Made by a program: the position numbers and the translations under genes. Of a stretch of DNA of 64,000 nucleotides, positions 53,714-64,000 are shown piece by piece; position 1 is the first letter of the stretch; every line of letters starts with the position of its first letter. Source of the stretch: Agapetus fuscipes (taxonomy: Eukaryota > Arthropoda > Insecta > Trichoptera > Glossosomatidae); contig OX637343.1 in assembly GCA_951799405.1 (NCBI GenBank), positions 17,710,524-17,774,523 of the forward strand, in the 5' to 3' direction. The notes beneath the pieces are model-generated. The model ran no database searches, had not been told where the DNA came from, and saw only the letters and a list, made by a program, of their open reading frames with translations.

Positions 53714-56367
53714 ATGTGTACAGCTTTGTTACCTTGTCCGTTGTGTTCTCAGCCTTTTTTTAAGACCCTGGAAACCTTAAGAATCGGTCTCATAAAGGTT
53801 GCCACTGAAAATTTAGCTTGTCCTGTTTGCCATGATACCTTTATGGGTCTTGACAAGCTGACCATACATTTATTCAGCCATTGCAATGACACTTGTGAAG
53901 CTATAAATAAAACTGAAGAGTATGCAGCTGCAGGCTATCAAGAGAAGGCTGATGAAATTTCTGAGAATATTGGGATGAAAATTGAAGGACCTTTATCAGG
54001 GCAAAATTTCGAGGGCACGACATTCAAAATTGATAAACGGAAGGATAAAAATGTGGCATTGGGTGCTCTAGGAAAATCTGGTAGAAAGCCAAATAAAGCT
54101 CAGAATAAAATGAATAATATAAATGATGGTGTCACTAATTCAAATGCCACAATCAAAAGTTTACCAAAATTCCCAATTTATAATATGAACTCCTTACCTT
54201 TCATCGGAATACCAAAGCCGATTAGAGATGCTTCCAATTCTGAAGACAACTCTCGAAGTGATGCAAATGGTTCAATCAATCAAGATTGTTTATCGGAGAG
54301 ATGTGAGATTTGCGGATTTTATTTTTTGGGAAAGAATATTCTGGAAATGCACAGAAAAATAATACACAACGTGCAAGAGAATGGCTCTGCGAAATATTCA
54401 TGCCATTTGTGCTCAAAGGTGTTCAAAATGCGCGGGTCTCTGATGGTCCATCTGAGGATGGTGCACTTTGGCATGGTCCCTTCAGATTCAGGGCATGACG
54501 GAAGCTTAAGTTCATGCAACGAAATGCAAGATGTAAAAAATAATAATGTATTGGTAGAACAAGGAAATAATTTGTCTCCGTTTGATGAAAAAATCGCATC
54601 GCCTCAAGATGGCGCCGAAATTGAAAACAATGGCAACAATAAGCAATGGGAATGTGATATTTGTCGTAAATTATTTACGACAAAATACTTTTTGAAAAAA
54701 CATAAAAGACTTCATACAGGTACGGATAGTAAATATTCATGTTCGTTTTTTAAATAAATAAACTGCTTCTCCAACTTTTCCCGGCAGCTAGAGAAAGCTG
54801 AGCAGCTTATATTCAAGTAAATTAAATGATATTTGTTAATTTTCAGGTGAGATGCCTTACTCATGTGCGCAATGCAATAAAACCTTCACCTTCCAGCAAT
54901 CCTATCACAAACATTTGCTCTATCATAACGACGACAAACCACACACTTGCTCCCAGTGTGGAAGAGCATTCAAAGAGCTGTCGACTCTTCACAATCATCA
55001 GAGGATACACACGGGAGAAAAACCATTTTCCTGCGAATCCTGCGGTAAATAATATACTTTTCATTCTATTAATTTGATATTTATTGGTGACGCACACATT
55101 CGTTACAATATTTTTTGCTTTGTGCATTGAGAAACGAATGAATTCAAAATGCCGCCATTTTTGGTCATAGACAAACAAATTTAAGCGGGGTTTTTTGTTT
55201 GCGCAATTTTTCATGGTTTTTATTTTTTCAGGAAAATGCTTCCGACAAAGGGTTTCCTATTTGGTTCATCGAAGAATTCATACTGGAGTTATGCCATATA
55301 AATGCACAGCGTGTGAAAAAAGCTTTAGATACAAGGTGAGTGACGTTCAACATATTTTTTTCACAATATATACCTACCTAACGTATTTTATTTCATTATA
55401 TTTTGTAGGGTTTGTGTATTCACACAGTGAAAATTCGTTTTATTTAAAATAAAATTATTTATTTAAAAAAACGTAGTTTTATTTTCACAATAATATTTTC
55501 TACCTCAAGTACTTTCGACCTTCAATATTCTCTTGATAATGACCTGAATATTGAAGGTCGAAAGTGCTTGAGGTAGAAAATATTATTGTGAAAATAAAAC
55601 TACGTTTTTGAAAAAAAAGATTTTATTTTAAAAGTATTATTTAAAATGTGATTTTTTAGGTATCTCAAAGAACTCATAAGTGCACAGCTCAGCCACCAGG
55701 AACTGTGATAAGGCAATCAGGGGATTTGGTTCAGAAATTGATACAAAACCACATAGAAACTGCAAAAGAAACAGTCGAAAATAACAATAATGGTATGACT
55801 CAACCAAATGAAGATGAAAAATTTAATACAGTGTATGGAAGTGAAGCAATGATGCTAAGAAATGAAAACAAGTTTAACCAGAGCATCGGAATGATGGACC
55901 TCGATAACACATTGAAATCATGCAGGAGTAAAAAGATGAATATGAATGAAAATTTTAGTGATGAAGAAAAAACAAATATTCTGGATGAAATTGTTAATCA
56001 ATCATTATTGAAAATGAATTTTGCGAATTCGGGTGGTACGAGTTCGAGCAGTGTTTATCAAGATTCGAATGTGACAGATTTGTATTCCATGATGTCTCCA
56101 CAGCATACAGCAATGCATGAGGAAAACAGCTTACCGTCGCCATCAGATAAATTGAAGGAATTAAAGCTGTCTTCACCCAATGAAGATGGTATTGAGAATA
56201 TTTTGAGTGAAGGATTGTTTGAGAAAAATGATGGGATGAATGATTTGTTTCAAAATGATCAAAGTGATAAACTGAATGGAGGCTTTTCGAAAATCATGAC
56301 TGGTTATCCAGATTGTGGAAGTATGAATTTTCAGAATGCATTGTATGACCAAACATATAACACATAA
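53714..56367 (+). CDS. C2H2 zinc-finger protein, probable DNA-binding transcription factor, complete (671 aa)
   Basis: Exons 53714-54719, 54847-55044, 55232-55335 and 55660-56367 join in frame through GT-AG introns to 671 residues. Classical fingers begin at C36 (CPVC...H-x3-H), C197, C230, C314, C342, C370 and C398. The last three and the next motif are joined by TGEKP-like linkers (HTGEKPF, HTGVMPY), typical of DNA-binding arrays. An eighth motif at C426 is incomplete, ending H442-K-C444. A short N-terminal CPLC pair precedes finger 1. Residues 57-196 and 445-671 are Asn/Ser/Asp-rich and look disordered. It should be nuclear. I could not name the orthologue. It is head-to-head with UGGT, and a LINE-L copy begins 22 bp after the stop codon, so that copy may form part of the 3' UTR. 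Confidence 0.9.
55466..55609. mobile_element. 144-bp near-perfect palindrome (fold-back) in zinc-finger intron 3
   Basis: Two arms of about 60 bp (GTAGTTTTATTTTCACAATA..., GGTAGAAAATATTATTGTG) surround a loop of about 17 nt. Only one or two positions differ. It would fold into a long hairpin in the pre-mRNA. Confidence 0.8.
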
Positions 56368-56389
56368 ATGCTTGGTAAAATACCAATGT

Positions 56390-56632
56390 AATGTTGGTAT
56401 GAGGCTGACCACCCATACTGTAAAAAATGGTTTACTTTGCCAATGCCACCCCTGTTTCAGGGAAGGTCGGCAAGAGTTGCAGGGCTTAGGTTAATTTGAG
56501 ATTGTTTTTTTTTATATTGTATGCCCACATGCGCCATGTGTGAGCACGAAATTATGCGTGTCTGCTTGTGGGAATGCATTTAATGTGAATCTCAATAAAT
56601 GATACACATCTTTGCAACTTAGATTTAGATTT
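56390..56632 (+). mobile_element. LINE-L 3' end copy downstream of the zinc-finger stop
   Basis: It starts within 22 bp of the stop codon and ends TTGCAACTTAGATTTAG. It may be part of the mature 3' UTR. Confidence 0.75.
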
Positions 56633-56639
56633 AATGTGA

Positions 56640-56940
56640 TGAATAATAATCCAAAGGTAAGATATAATTAAGATTAGGTATTAAATGTATAAGAAAATTG
56701 TTTTTAAGTATAATAATAAGTTCTAACATGTAAAATACTTGAAAGTGATTAATAATAATAAAATTATATTTTCAGACACATATTCTCTTTTATTACTTCC
56801 TGAATCAAGAAAAAAAAAAGAAAACGCATGCGAAAAAATTTCAGTTTTCGATAAATATTAGTCCATAAACCTAATTTATTTTGTATTCTTAAAATAATGA
56901 AGGCTGAAAAATATTTCAGTTAGTTTGAATACCACGTCAA
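56640..56940. other. AT-rich flank, no gene seen
   Basis: It contains AATAAAATTATATTTTC at 56757, a possible polyadenylation region for the zinc-finger gene. The assignment is inference. Confidence 0.4.
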
Positions 56941-56942
56941 GT

Positions 56943-57196
56943 AATGAGGTTCAAACATTTTTAAATTTGGAACTTTTTTCTCGGTCAGGTCTCGGTTTCA
57001 AGGTCAGTCTTGTATGGGACCGTCCTTAGGTAACCAATAACAAAATATTTGTATGGCTTTTCAATCCGGCGGGGCTTCGACACAATATTGTCTGTACCTA
57101 CTAGTGAGGTCGGAACATTTTTGAATTTGGAACTTTTTCTCGGCGAGGAAACATTAATCATGTATGGGACTTCAATCCATAAAAACCAATAACAAA
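56943..57196. repeat. Imperfect tandem duplication, units of about 85-105 bp
   Basis: AAATTTGGAACTTTTTTCTCGG...TGTATGGGAC...ACCAATAACAAA occurs at 56943-57050 and again, diverged, at 57111-57196. Confidence 0.65.
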
Positions 57197-57307
57197 GGTG
57201 GTTCTGGACATACAAAGAAAGAATAACAAATTATTTTAATGCTTTTTTCCTAGCAACCCGGCCGGGTTTATTTTTGCGCCCTTTCAATATCCTACCGATC
57301 TCATTTA

Positions 57308-57468
57308 TGGTTGGTATGAGGCTGACCACCCATACTGTAAAAAATGATTCATTTTGCCATGTCACCCCTGTGTCAAGGAAGGTCGGCAAAAATTGTAGGG
57401 CTTTTTCATTTGAGGTTTGTATTTTATTTGTAAGTACACATTCAGCATTTGTAAGCACGAACTACTTA
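57308..57468 (+). mobile_element. LINE-L 3' end copy, truncated
   Basis: From TTGGTATGAGGCTGACCACC to GTAAGCACGAACTAC. Confidence 0.7.
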
Positions 57469-57479
57469 TATGTTCATTA

Positions 57480-59790
57480 CAGTTACAGCTCTTCATATGA
57501 AAAAACTTATTGCCATGCATCTAAAGCGTGGTAGGTATAAGAAATTCGGTTCAACGTATTTTTTTTACCCGACATCTGAACACTGGGGATTTAGGTACAC
57601 AACGGGGCAGCATTGTAAATAACAGAAGAAGAAGAGGTCTCCCATCCTGTTTGCGTGTTGTCCTCTTTCCGACAAGATGATATCAAAATTATCAAATTTA
57701 TTTACAAAATCATTGGCCGAGGATTGAGACGTATCGGTTAGTTGCATATTGTATATAATTTTTCGTTCGAGAAGATTGTCCGAAACCCGAGATGCCCTCC
57801 GCGATGTGTTAATCTGGATTGTGAAATTGTGTAGGATTGAGCTTGTAGCTGGTGATTTAATTTTCCTTTGTCTATTTCGAAAAAATCCATCTACCTTGTC
57901 ATAAATTTACAGGATTGGCTTGATGTTTCACAATTTTCTTAAAAAAACTCGTGTTTTTTCTTGTCAATGGCGATTTGGTGGTATTTGTTTTAGTTTTTAA
58001 AATAGCCTTACATCATCATGCCAATCCATTAGCATAGTTAATGCTACGAATGATTCCTACGTTTTCTAATCGATTGTTTATTTATCTATCTTATTAAGGT
58101 ATTAGTAGTCGTGTGGATTACAAGAAAATAAAACCTAACATATGCAGTGGAAACTTCTGATATCGAAGTGGTTTACATAAAATGGCTGGCAAGTAGGTAC
58201 GCAGCGATACTCGGTAGTGTTAATACGTGCTGTTTCCGAGTAGTGTTGGGACCACGTTAACTTATCTGCTTTAAAATAATGCAATACGTTGCATTTGAAA
58301 CTAATTAAGATAATAAAGAGGTGACAACCATCATCCCGAATCGAACACCAACGAAAATTAAATTCAAATAAAGAACATTGGTGTTTCGAATTTTCGTCCT
58401 GCCATATCAAAATCCTTTGTAATGATTTTCAAGTGGAATATAAATAAATGTATTTTTGTTGCATTTAAATATGATTGATTTAGTGAAGTGCGATTGAAGT
58501 GAGCTAATCTGGTAAGTTTTTTTGAAAATATTTCTTAAGAATTTTATTAGACAAAAACGCGATGTAAACGGTACGTCAAAAACAAGCTGCCATTTTACTT
58601 GTCGTTCTTTGGTGTTTGTGGGCTGGATCGCTTGTCTGGACTTATTTTTTTTATGTCTTTCCATGCATTATACCGTGTTTCTCTGTGTAGAAATATGTGA
58701 AAACTTGTGTCTTATTTATCGATACGCCATTTTATTGTGGAAATAGTCGGTTCGTGACGCGTTTTAGAGCTGTTTTCCCTGTATTTGTGTGGCGATGAAG
58801 GTACCTACCATGATATTATTCTGTGTATTGAACAGCTGATGGGCTGCTTTGTTGTCTACACGTCTTTACGTTTCATACTTAGGTAGCATAATAATACCTT
58901 TACGCCAATAAAACCTTTTTCTAACTAAAAGCCTTCGTGAAATCTGTAATTGTACATGTTTTGTCAAAGAGGTATCGTGTCCATGCTTGATTTCAAGTAG
59001 CTGGATTTGAAAATCGAACCTTTTTAAAAAATGGAACGAATCTATTCGGAGCGATGAACGACAGCCATATTAATTTGATCTCTGCATTTTGATACGTGTT
59101 TTTTCCTGAAAATCTAAATGAAATATAACATTTTACTGCCAGCATTCAAATTAATATGTGTTTAATAATTGCCTGTAACATAGTTTGTCATTGTGTCACA
59201 ATCATTTCTCCAAACAAGCCATAATTATTATGGTTAATTAAGGTATAATTACCATGGTCTAACCCGAAAAAACACAAAAACAATTCAGTATTATGGTCGA
59301 TTTCACATAAATATCAACTTCCCCTATCGGCCCTGAAATCGCTCTCTATAATTAAAATACCGTTCAAAGTTCCCATTAGCTTCATAATATTATTAATTAA
59401 AGTAAATATTTAAATTGGTGTTACTAAATCTGTAAGTATCGATTGTTAACATGTTAACGTGTACATAATTATAACTAAATAAATAAAAATGGACTTTATT
59501 TTAATACCAACTTTAGAGTCTTGTCTAATTTTTATCTTGGTTCAAAGTGCTAAAAGAAAGCTAACATTACGGTTTAATTTTTTTGACTTTTAACTTTGTT
59601 TTATTTTGACCCTTGTATGCAAAACGCCCTTTCGCGAATAAATGCTTTGTGTCTGGCTCACACGTTCGAAATTCAAAATGAAAATTTTCAAGTGAAAAAA
59701 AAAATTACAAGAATAATCATCTTCCAATGATATAAATACCAAAGCGATTTAAATGGCAATCCATGATTTTTTTTAGAAAATGTGAAAAAA
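57480..59790. other. Intergenic, no gene seen
   Basis: AT-rich with short ORFs only. No recognised domain and no repeat shared with the rest of the window. Confidence 0.45.
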
Positions 59791-59791
59791 T

Positions 59792-60198
59792 ATATCGACG
59801 GTTAAAAGGCCAAAAACTAAATTGTTCAGGAGAGCAGTTTTAAGTTTGGGATTGCGGAAAAATGGCATAACTTTTTTTTTATCATATCGTTAAAAGCAAA
59901 GTAGCTCTAAAATAAAAAAAAAATAAAGGAATTTATTGGCATTCCAATTAATGTGGTTTTACGTTTTTTTTATGTCACAAGCACCTTTAGGACAACAAAG
60001 GCCAAAATCTTGGCGGTTACACCAAAACCATACTTCGAAAACGCAGTTGTTTGCTTGGGCATAAACAAAAAAAAAATCAACGGAGAGCTAGGGAGTTGGC
60101 GCATTTAAAAGAGCGGAAAAATTTAAATAGGATAGCATTCATAACTCATTTTTGACCAAAACGTCGCTTATGCCCTACTTCCTTTTAATCGTCGATAT
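59792..60198 (+). mobile_element. MITE-R, full length (407 bp)
   Basis: TIRs ATATCGACGGTTAAAAGG and, inverted, ATATCGACGATTAAAAGG. The interior shares CTAAATTGTTCAGGAGAGC and ATAGGATAGCATTCATAACTC with the other copies. Confidence 0.8.
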
Positions 60199-60432
60199 GG
60201 AAACACTGAAAATGCCAACCCCTTTGTTTCCATACGTCTTATCTTATTTAAAAAAAAAAAAAAAAACTAAATTGTCGCTTTTGGTTTTTTATACAACTCA
60301 CTATACTATTCATTTACGGTTCAAATCTCTGTAATGTAATGAATACATTTGCAAATAATGTACTTTTATGCAGAAATACACGTGCCGGTTTAATTATGTG
60401 TATGCATGAAATGTTAATTTTCAATATTTACA

Positions 60433-60628
60433 ACTCTATAATCTATAATCTAAGTTGCAAGGATATATTCATTCAAAGCTCTCAGATGTTTGCCCACAAA
60501 CACGTGTAGTTCGCGCTTACAAATGCTGATTGTGTACATACAAATAAAATCCAAACCTCAAATGAACATAAGCCCTGCAACTCTTGCCGACATTCCCTGA
60601 AACAGGGGTGACATTGGCAAAGTGAACC
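60433..60628 (-). mobile_element. LINE-L 3' end copy, 5'-truncated
   Basis: GATTATA-tailed unit on the minus strand, cut at GGTTCACTTTGCC. Confidence 0.75.
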
Positions 60629-60639
60629 TCTGATTATAA

Positions 60640-61178
60640 AATATGTGAATTGCGATACGTAGTTCACCTAGTGTATCCTCCATCTTAAATGTTCACTTTT
60701 AAAAATCATTTATTCCGTGGATTCACATTACTTCATTTTTAATTACGGTCGATAAATTTGCGAGTGGCATGCATAATGAATACTCGGGTACATAACTTTT
60801 ATGATAACTTGTAAAGATAATGATGATAAAAACAATGCTCAGGCTTGGCCACCCAACCATGATACCTATTGATATTTTATTTTTACGAACATACCTAATG
60901 CCATTTTGTGATTGAGCGGTGGGAATGTCTCCACCGCTTTAAATGGTCGGGTATGTTTTGAATCGCACTTGTATTATTTTATACCTACCGTGTTAAGTTA
61001 AAAAAATCACGTCTCCGAGCATCAAATAGGTATCGTATTATTTTTAGTTCCTACACAGTTTCCGCCTTATACCAGCATGCCAGTTTTATGTTTAATGCAG
61101 TGAATGACAACATTCTCTTCTCAAGTTTTTTTTTTGTCCAATCCAATGAAAATTATCAGAAAAAAAATAATATACTTA
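60640..61178. other. Intergenic, no gene seen
   Basis: No ORF with coding bias and no recognised repeat. Confidence 0.45.
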
Positions 61179-61470
61179 GGGGCCGTCCATAAATTACGTC
61201 ATCGATTTTGGCCGATTTTCGACCCCCCCCCCCTCCAATCATCCTATAGTCATTATCTAATGACCCCCCCCTCCCCCTCTTGCTGTAATAATAGATGATC
61301 TTAATAATTAATAATGTTATATTACTTACATAATATTTTGAATATTTTGTAGAAATTGGTATTTACAAGAACGACGTCACTTTTGGTACTCGTACATCAT
61401 TTGCCATCATCCGCAGACCAGACTCCCCCCCCCCCTCTTAATGCGAATGACGTAATATATGGACAGCCCC
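61179..61470 (+). mobile_element. MITE-P copy
   Basis: TTA duplications at 61176-61178 and 61471-61473, with the same TIRs and poly-C runs as 303-600. Confidence 0.85.
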
Positions 61471-61478
61471 TTATACGC

Positions 61479-61655
61479 TTGTATGCGGCTGACCACCCAT
61501 GCTTTAGAAAATGGTTCACTTTGCCAATGTCATCTCTGTTTCAGTGAAGGTCGGCAAGAGTTGCAGCGCGAACTTATATGTGTCTGCTTGTGAAAATGCA
61601 CATAATGTGAATCCCCTATGGTACATATCTTTGCAACTTAGATTAGAGTAGACAG
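61479..61655 (+). mobile_element. LINE-L 3' end copy with internal deletion
   Basis: CTTGTATGCGGCTGACCACC to AACTTAGATTAGAG, missing the segment between GAGTTGCAG and CGCGAACTTATATG. Confidence 0.7.
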
Positions 61656-61724
61656 ATTAACAGTGACAATTCTACTAGTTTGAAAGTAAAGCTGATGAAG
61701 TATTATTATAAACTTGTTACGTCA

Positions 61725-61800
61725 AATTGTCGATCTGGGATTCGAACCCACGCTCTGTCCGCTTCCATCTCGTGCTCAGAGGCTCAGAGGCAAAGGAAAT
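61725..61800 (-). repeat. tRNA-like fragment
   Basis: The minus strand has a B box (GTGGGTTCGAATCCC) with a serine-tRNA-like context (CGTGGGTTCGAATCCCAGATC). It lacks a full acceptor stem and is probably a SINE head. Confidence 0.35.
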
Positions 61801-61949
61801 CTCGATCACCCAAGATCAAGATTCACAAAAAATGGCCGCCTCGTATTCTGCAATGCATATCCTGCAATGAAGGCTATGGGACCAATGAGAATAGCAGCCC
61901 TGGACAAACCGCGAGGAGGCTTTCATACATCCCCATACAATACTCCCGA

Positions 61950-62272
61950 GTCCGGTCGATAGCTCAGTTGGTGGAGTACTTGCATTCTATGCCGAGAGCT
62001 CGAGTTCGAATCCCGCCCAGGGTGTCAGAAATGATTTCCCATTTCGGTGTTTATTTCACACCTTACATAAAAAAAAACCGACAAGGTTTACTCAGCCTTC
62101 ACAAGAGATGAGTACCAGCCCCATCGGGAGCCGGGAAACCCCCCACTTCACTGAAGTGTTTGGCGTGAGGCCGCCCCCCTTACCTGTAAAAATAAATAGG
62201 TTCACTCGTCACATGTGACCCCTGGGGGATAACGCGGTAAGAAATTACAATATATGTGTAGCTTAGTTGCGT
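61950..62272 (+). mobile_element. SINE-B, full length
   Basis: A box (GATAGCTCAGTTGGTGGAG), B box (GAGTTCGAATCCC), the GGGTGTCAGAAATGATTTCC body and the end GTGTAGCTTAGTTGCG. Confidence 0.8.
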
Positions 62273-62694
62273 TTTTTTTTTTTGGCACTGAAAAAAAATA
62301 CACGTCCTCAGTGATAACTTACCGACGGTTGACAATCACCGTCCAGCGATACATTCGTGGAGTAAAAAAAAAGAGTCGTTTTTCTCGGGCATTCCTTTGG
62401 TGCTGGTGGCTTTTGCAAGCAGGCGGGACAGCTCCATCAGCATCATCATCGCCTGACCCCGTTTGCCTTTTAGCGGGAAATCAACTCGCGCAGAAGAGGA
62501 CGAAGAGGAAAACGGCAGCATGGCTGCTGATTGAATTATTTCCCAATAATTCAATATGGCCGCCCGCTGACAATATGTTTGCTTATGTGCCTACCACTGG
62601 GTAATTACATTTATTGTCACAGCTGCCACCAATGCTGTGACAAAATCATTTTACATTTTTTTAATTTCTGGAATATTCTATGAAAATTATGTCT

Positions 62695-62894
62695 ATTATA
62701 ATCTATAATCTAAGTTGCCAAAATATATAAACAGTTAAAGCTCATATCAAATGCATGCCCACAAACAAACACGTGTAGTTCGAGGTTGCAAATGCTTAAT
62801 GTGTGACCTTCCCTGACACAGGGGTGACATAAGCAAAGTGATTTTTTTTTACAGTATGTGAGGTCAGACTCTTACCAACCTATAAGTCAAGGAT
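62695..62894 (-). mobile_element. LINE-L 3' end copy with internal deletion
   Basis: GATTATA-tailed unit, lacking about 50 bp between TGCTTAATGTGTGAC and CTTCCCTGACACAGG. Confidence 0.7.
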
Positions 62895-63001
62895 ACATTT
62901 TTTTTTATTTCTGGAATCTTTTATGAAAATCATGTACCTACTTAGATTTTTCTAATGTCACCCCTGTTGATTTAAAAAAAAAATGTTATTTGTTGTGTAT
63001 G

Positions 63002-63212
63002 TTCCTTAACTTAAAGGTCGGTATGCGACTGACCACCCATGCTGTAGTAAATGGTTCACTTTGCCGATGTCACCCCTGTTTCAGGGAAGGTTGGCAAGAG
63101 TTGCAGGGTGGTGTGTGTTGTTTTGAGATTCGGGTTTTTATATTGTAAGTCCACATGCGGCATGTTTAAGCGCGAACTTATACGTGTCTGCCTCTGGAAA
63201 TGCATGTAATTT
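63002..63212 (+). mobile_element. LINE-L 3' end copy, 3'-truncated
   Basis: TTCCTTAACTTAAAGGTCGG to GGAAATGCATGTAAT. Confidence 0.7.
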
Positions 63213-63349
63213 TCAATGTTGTTTAACTCCACAAGTTACCTATGAAAATAAGTTCTACACGCTAGTGCTATCCCCTCGAGGATAAAGCGATGACGACAAA
63301 TTCTATTACTTAATTTTTATAATTCTACTTAACTTAATACTTAGCTCGT

Positions 63350-63753
63350 GTGAATCTCGCATATCGGTGTACAATATCGTTCTAAATTCAAATAAAATCT
63401 GTGTCTATGATTTTATACTAAAACACGAGTGAACCTTACTAATCCGTATACAATCCTATCGTTCTAAATTCAAATAAAATGTGAACCTTGCTAATTCGTG
63501 TACAATATCGTTCTAAATTCAAATAAAATCTGTGTCTATGATTTTATACTAAAAACACGCGTGAACCTTGCTAATCCGTTTACAATATCGTTATAAATTC
63601 AAATAAAATGTGAACATTACTAATTCCTGTACAATATCGTTCTAAATTCAAATAAAATCTGTGTCTATGATTTTATACTGAACACGCGTGAACCTTGCTA
63701 ATCGGTGTACAATATCGTTCTAAATTCAAATAAAATCTGTGTCTATGATTTTC
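63350..63753 (+). repeat. Minisatellite with long and short units
   Basis: Six units begin GTGAA(C/T)...TACAATATCGTTCTAAATTC. Long units (about 73-81 bp) contain CTGTGTCTATGATTTTATAC; short units (about 49-52 bp) lack it. The order is long-short-long-short-long-long. Confidence 0.85.
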
Positions 63754-64000
63754 CCATCGCAGCATTATTTTTCTTCTTCAGTGTGGCGGACCTTGGCTTA
63801 CATTTCCCGACCTGCCTCCGCCTCGAAGTACCTACCTACATACAACAACCAACCAGTAGCGTACACTGTACCTATATGGCTACATTGCGTGTAACTTCTT
63901 CCAAGGCGCATAGAAGACATGGGATTTGTGGGTTTGTAGTATTGCCGGCTTTTTTCCGTGTATACGAGTTATAAATTTGCATGAGAGCATTATGAACTTA

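Noticed and set aside
53714..53850. ZAD domain at the N-terminus of the zinc-finger protein
   Set aside because: The N-terminal cysteines (CPLC, CPVC) are followed by a C2H2 pattern; the four-cysteine ZAD spacing is not present.

Overview
The window looks like nuclear DNA of an insect, most likely a moth or butterfly. All three protein genes have GT-AG introns, orthologues of each are expected in insects, and one LINE 3' remnant near 19.74 kb has the 'GGCCTATGTCCAGCAGTGG' ending that I associate with Lepidoptera. The order-level call is inference. I see no bacterial, plasmid, viral or CRISPR features.

Layout. (1) Bases 1-5100, + strand: the 3' half of a DDX3/Belle DEAD-box RNA helicase, six exons, complete at its C-terminus. 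(2) 5.1-19.1 kb: intergenic DNA made of transposon remnants and about 4.4 kb of AT-rich DNA with no gene seen. (3) 19,102-52,670, - strand: a complete UDP-glucose:glycoprotein glucosyltransferase (UGGT) gene. I could join 25 coding exons in frame from a signal peptide to a C-terminal HSEL, giving 1567 residues. A 69-codon membrane-type ORF lies antisense in its first intron. (4) 52.7-53.7 kb: a 1.04 kb head-to-head spacer, probably with divergent promoters. (5) 53,714-56,367, + strand: a complete four-exon C2H2 zinc-finger protein of 671 residues. (6) 56.4-64 kb: more transposons, sequence with no gene seen, and a two-length minisatellite. The three genes look unrelated in function (translation/RNP remodelling, ER glycoprotein quality control, DNA binding).

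Repeat families, named here for cross-reference. LINE-L: a non-LTR retrotransposon whose 3' UTR (TTCCTTGACTTATAGG...CAACTTAGATTA, tail GATTA or GATTATA repeats) occurs about 30 times, mostly 5'-truncated. SINE-A: a tRNA-headed SINE with a TAT/TTA tail; two copies carry a 5S rRNA-derived segment before the tRNA head. SINE-Ab: the SINE-A body with a different, poly(A) 3' end. SINE-B: a tRNA-Ala-like SINE with a conserved CCCCTTCGGGG hairpin and a TTGCG tail, often fused behind SINE-A. MITE-P: Harbinger-like, GGGGCCGTCC ends, 3-bp target duplication. MITE-T: TCGCACG ends. MITE-R: ATATCGACGG ends. There are also three hAT-like elements with 8-bp duplications, one long-TIR element with a 9-bp duplication, and several fold-back elements. 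Many insertions are nested, and some lie within about 15 bp of splice sites.
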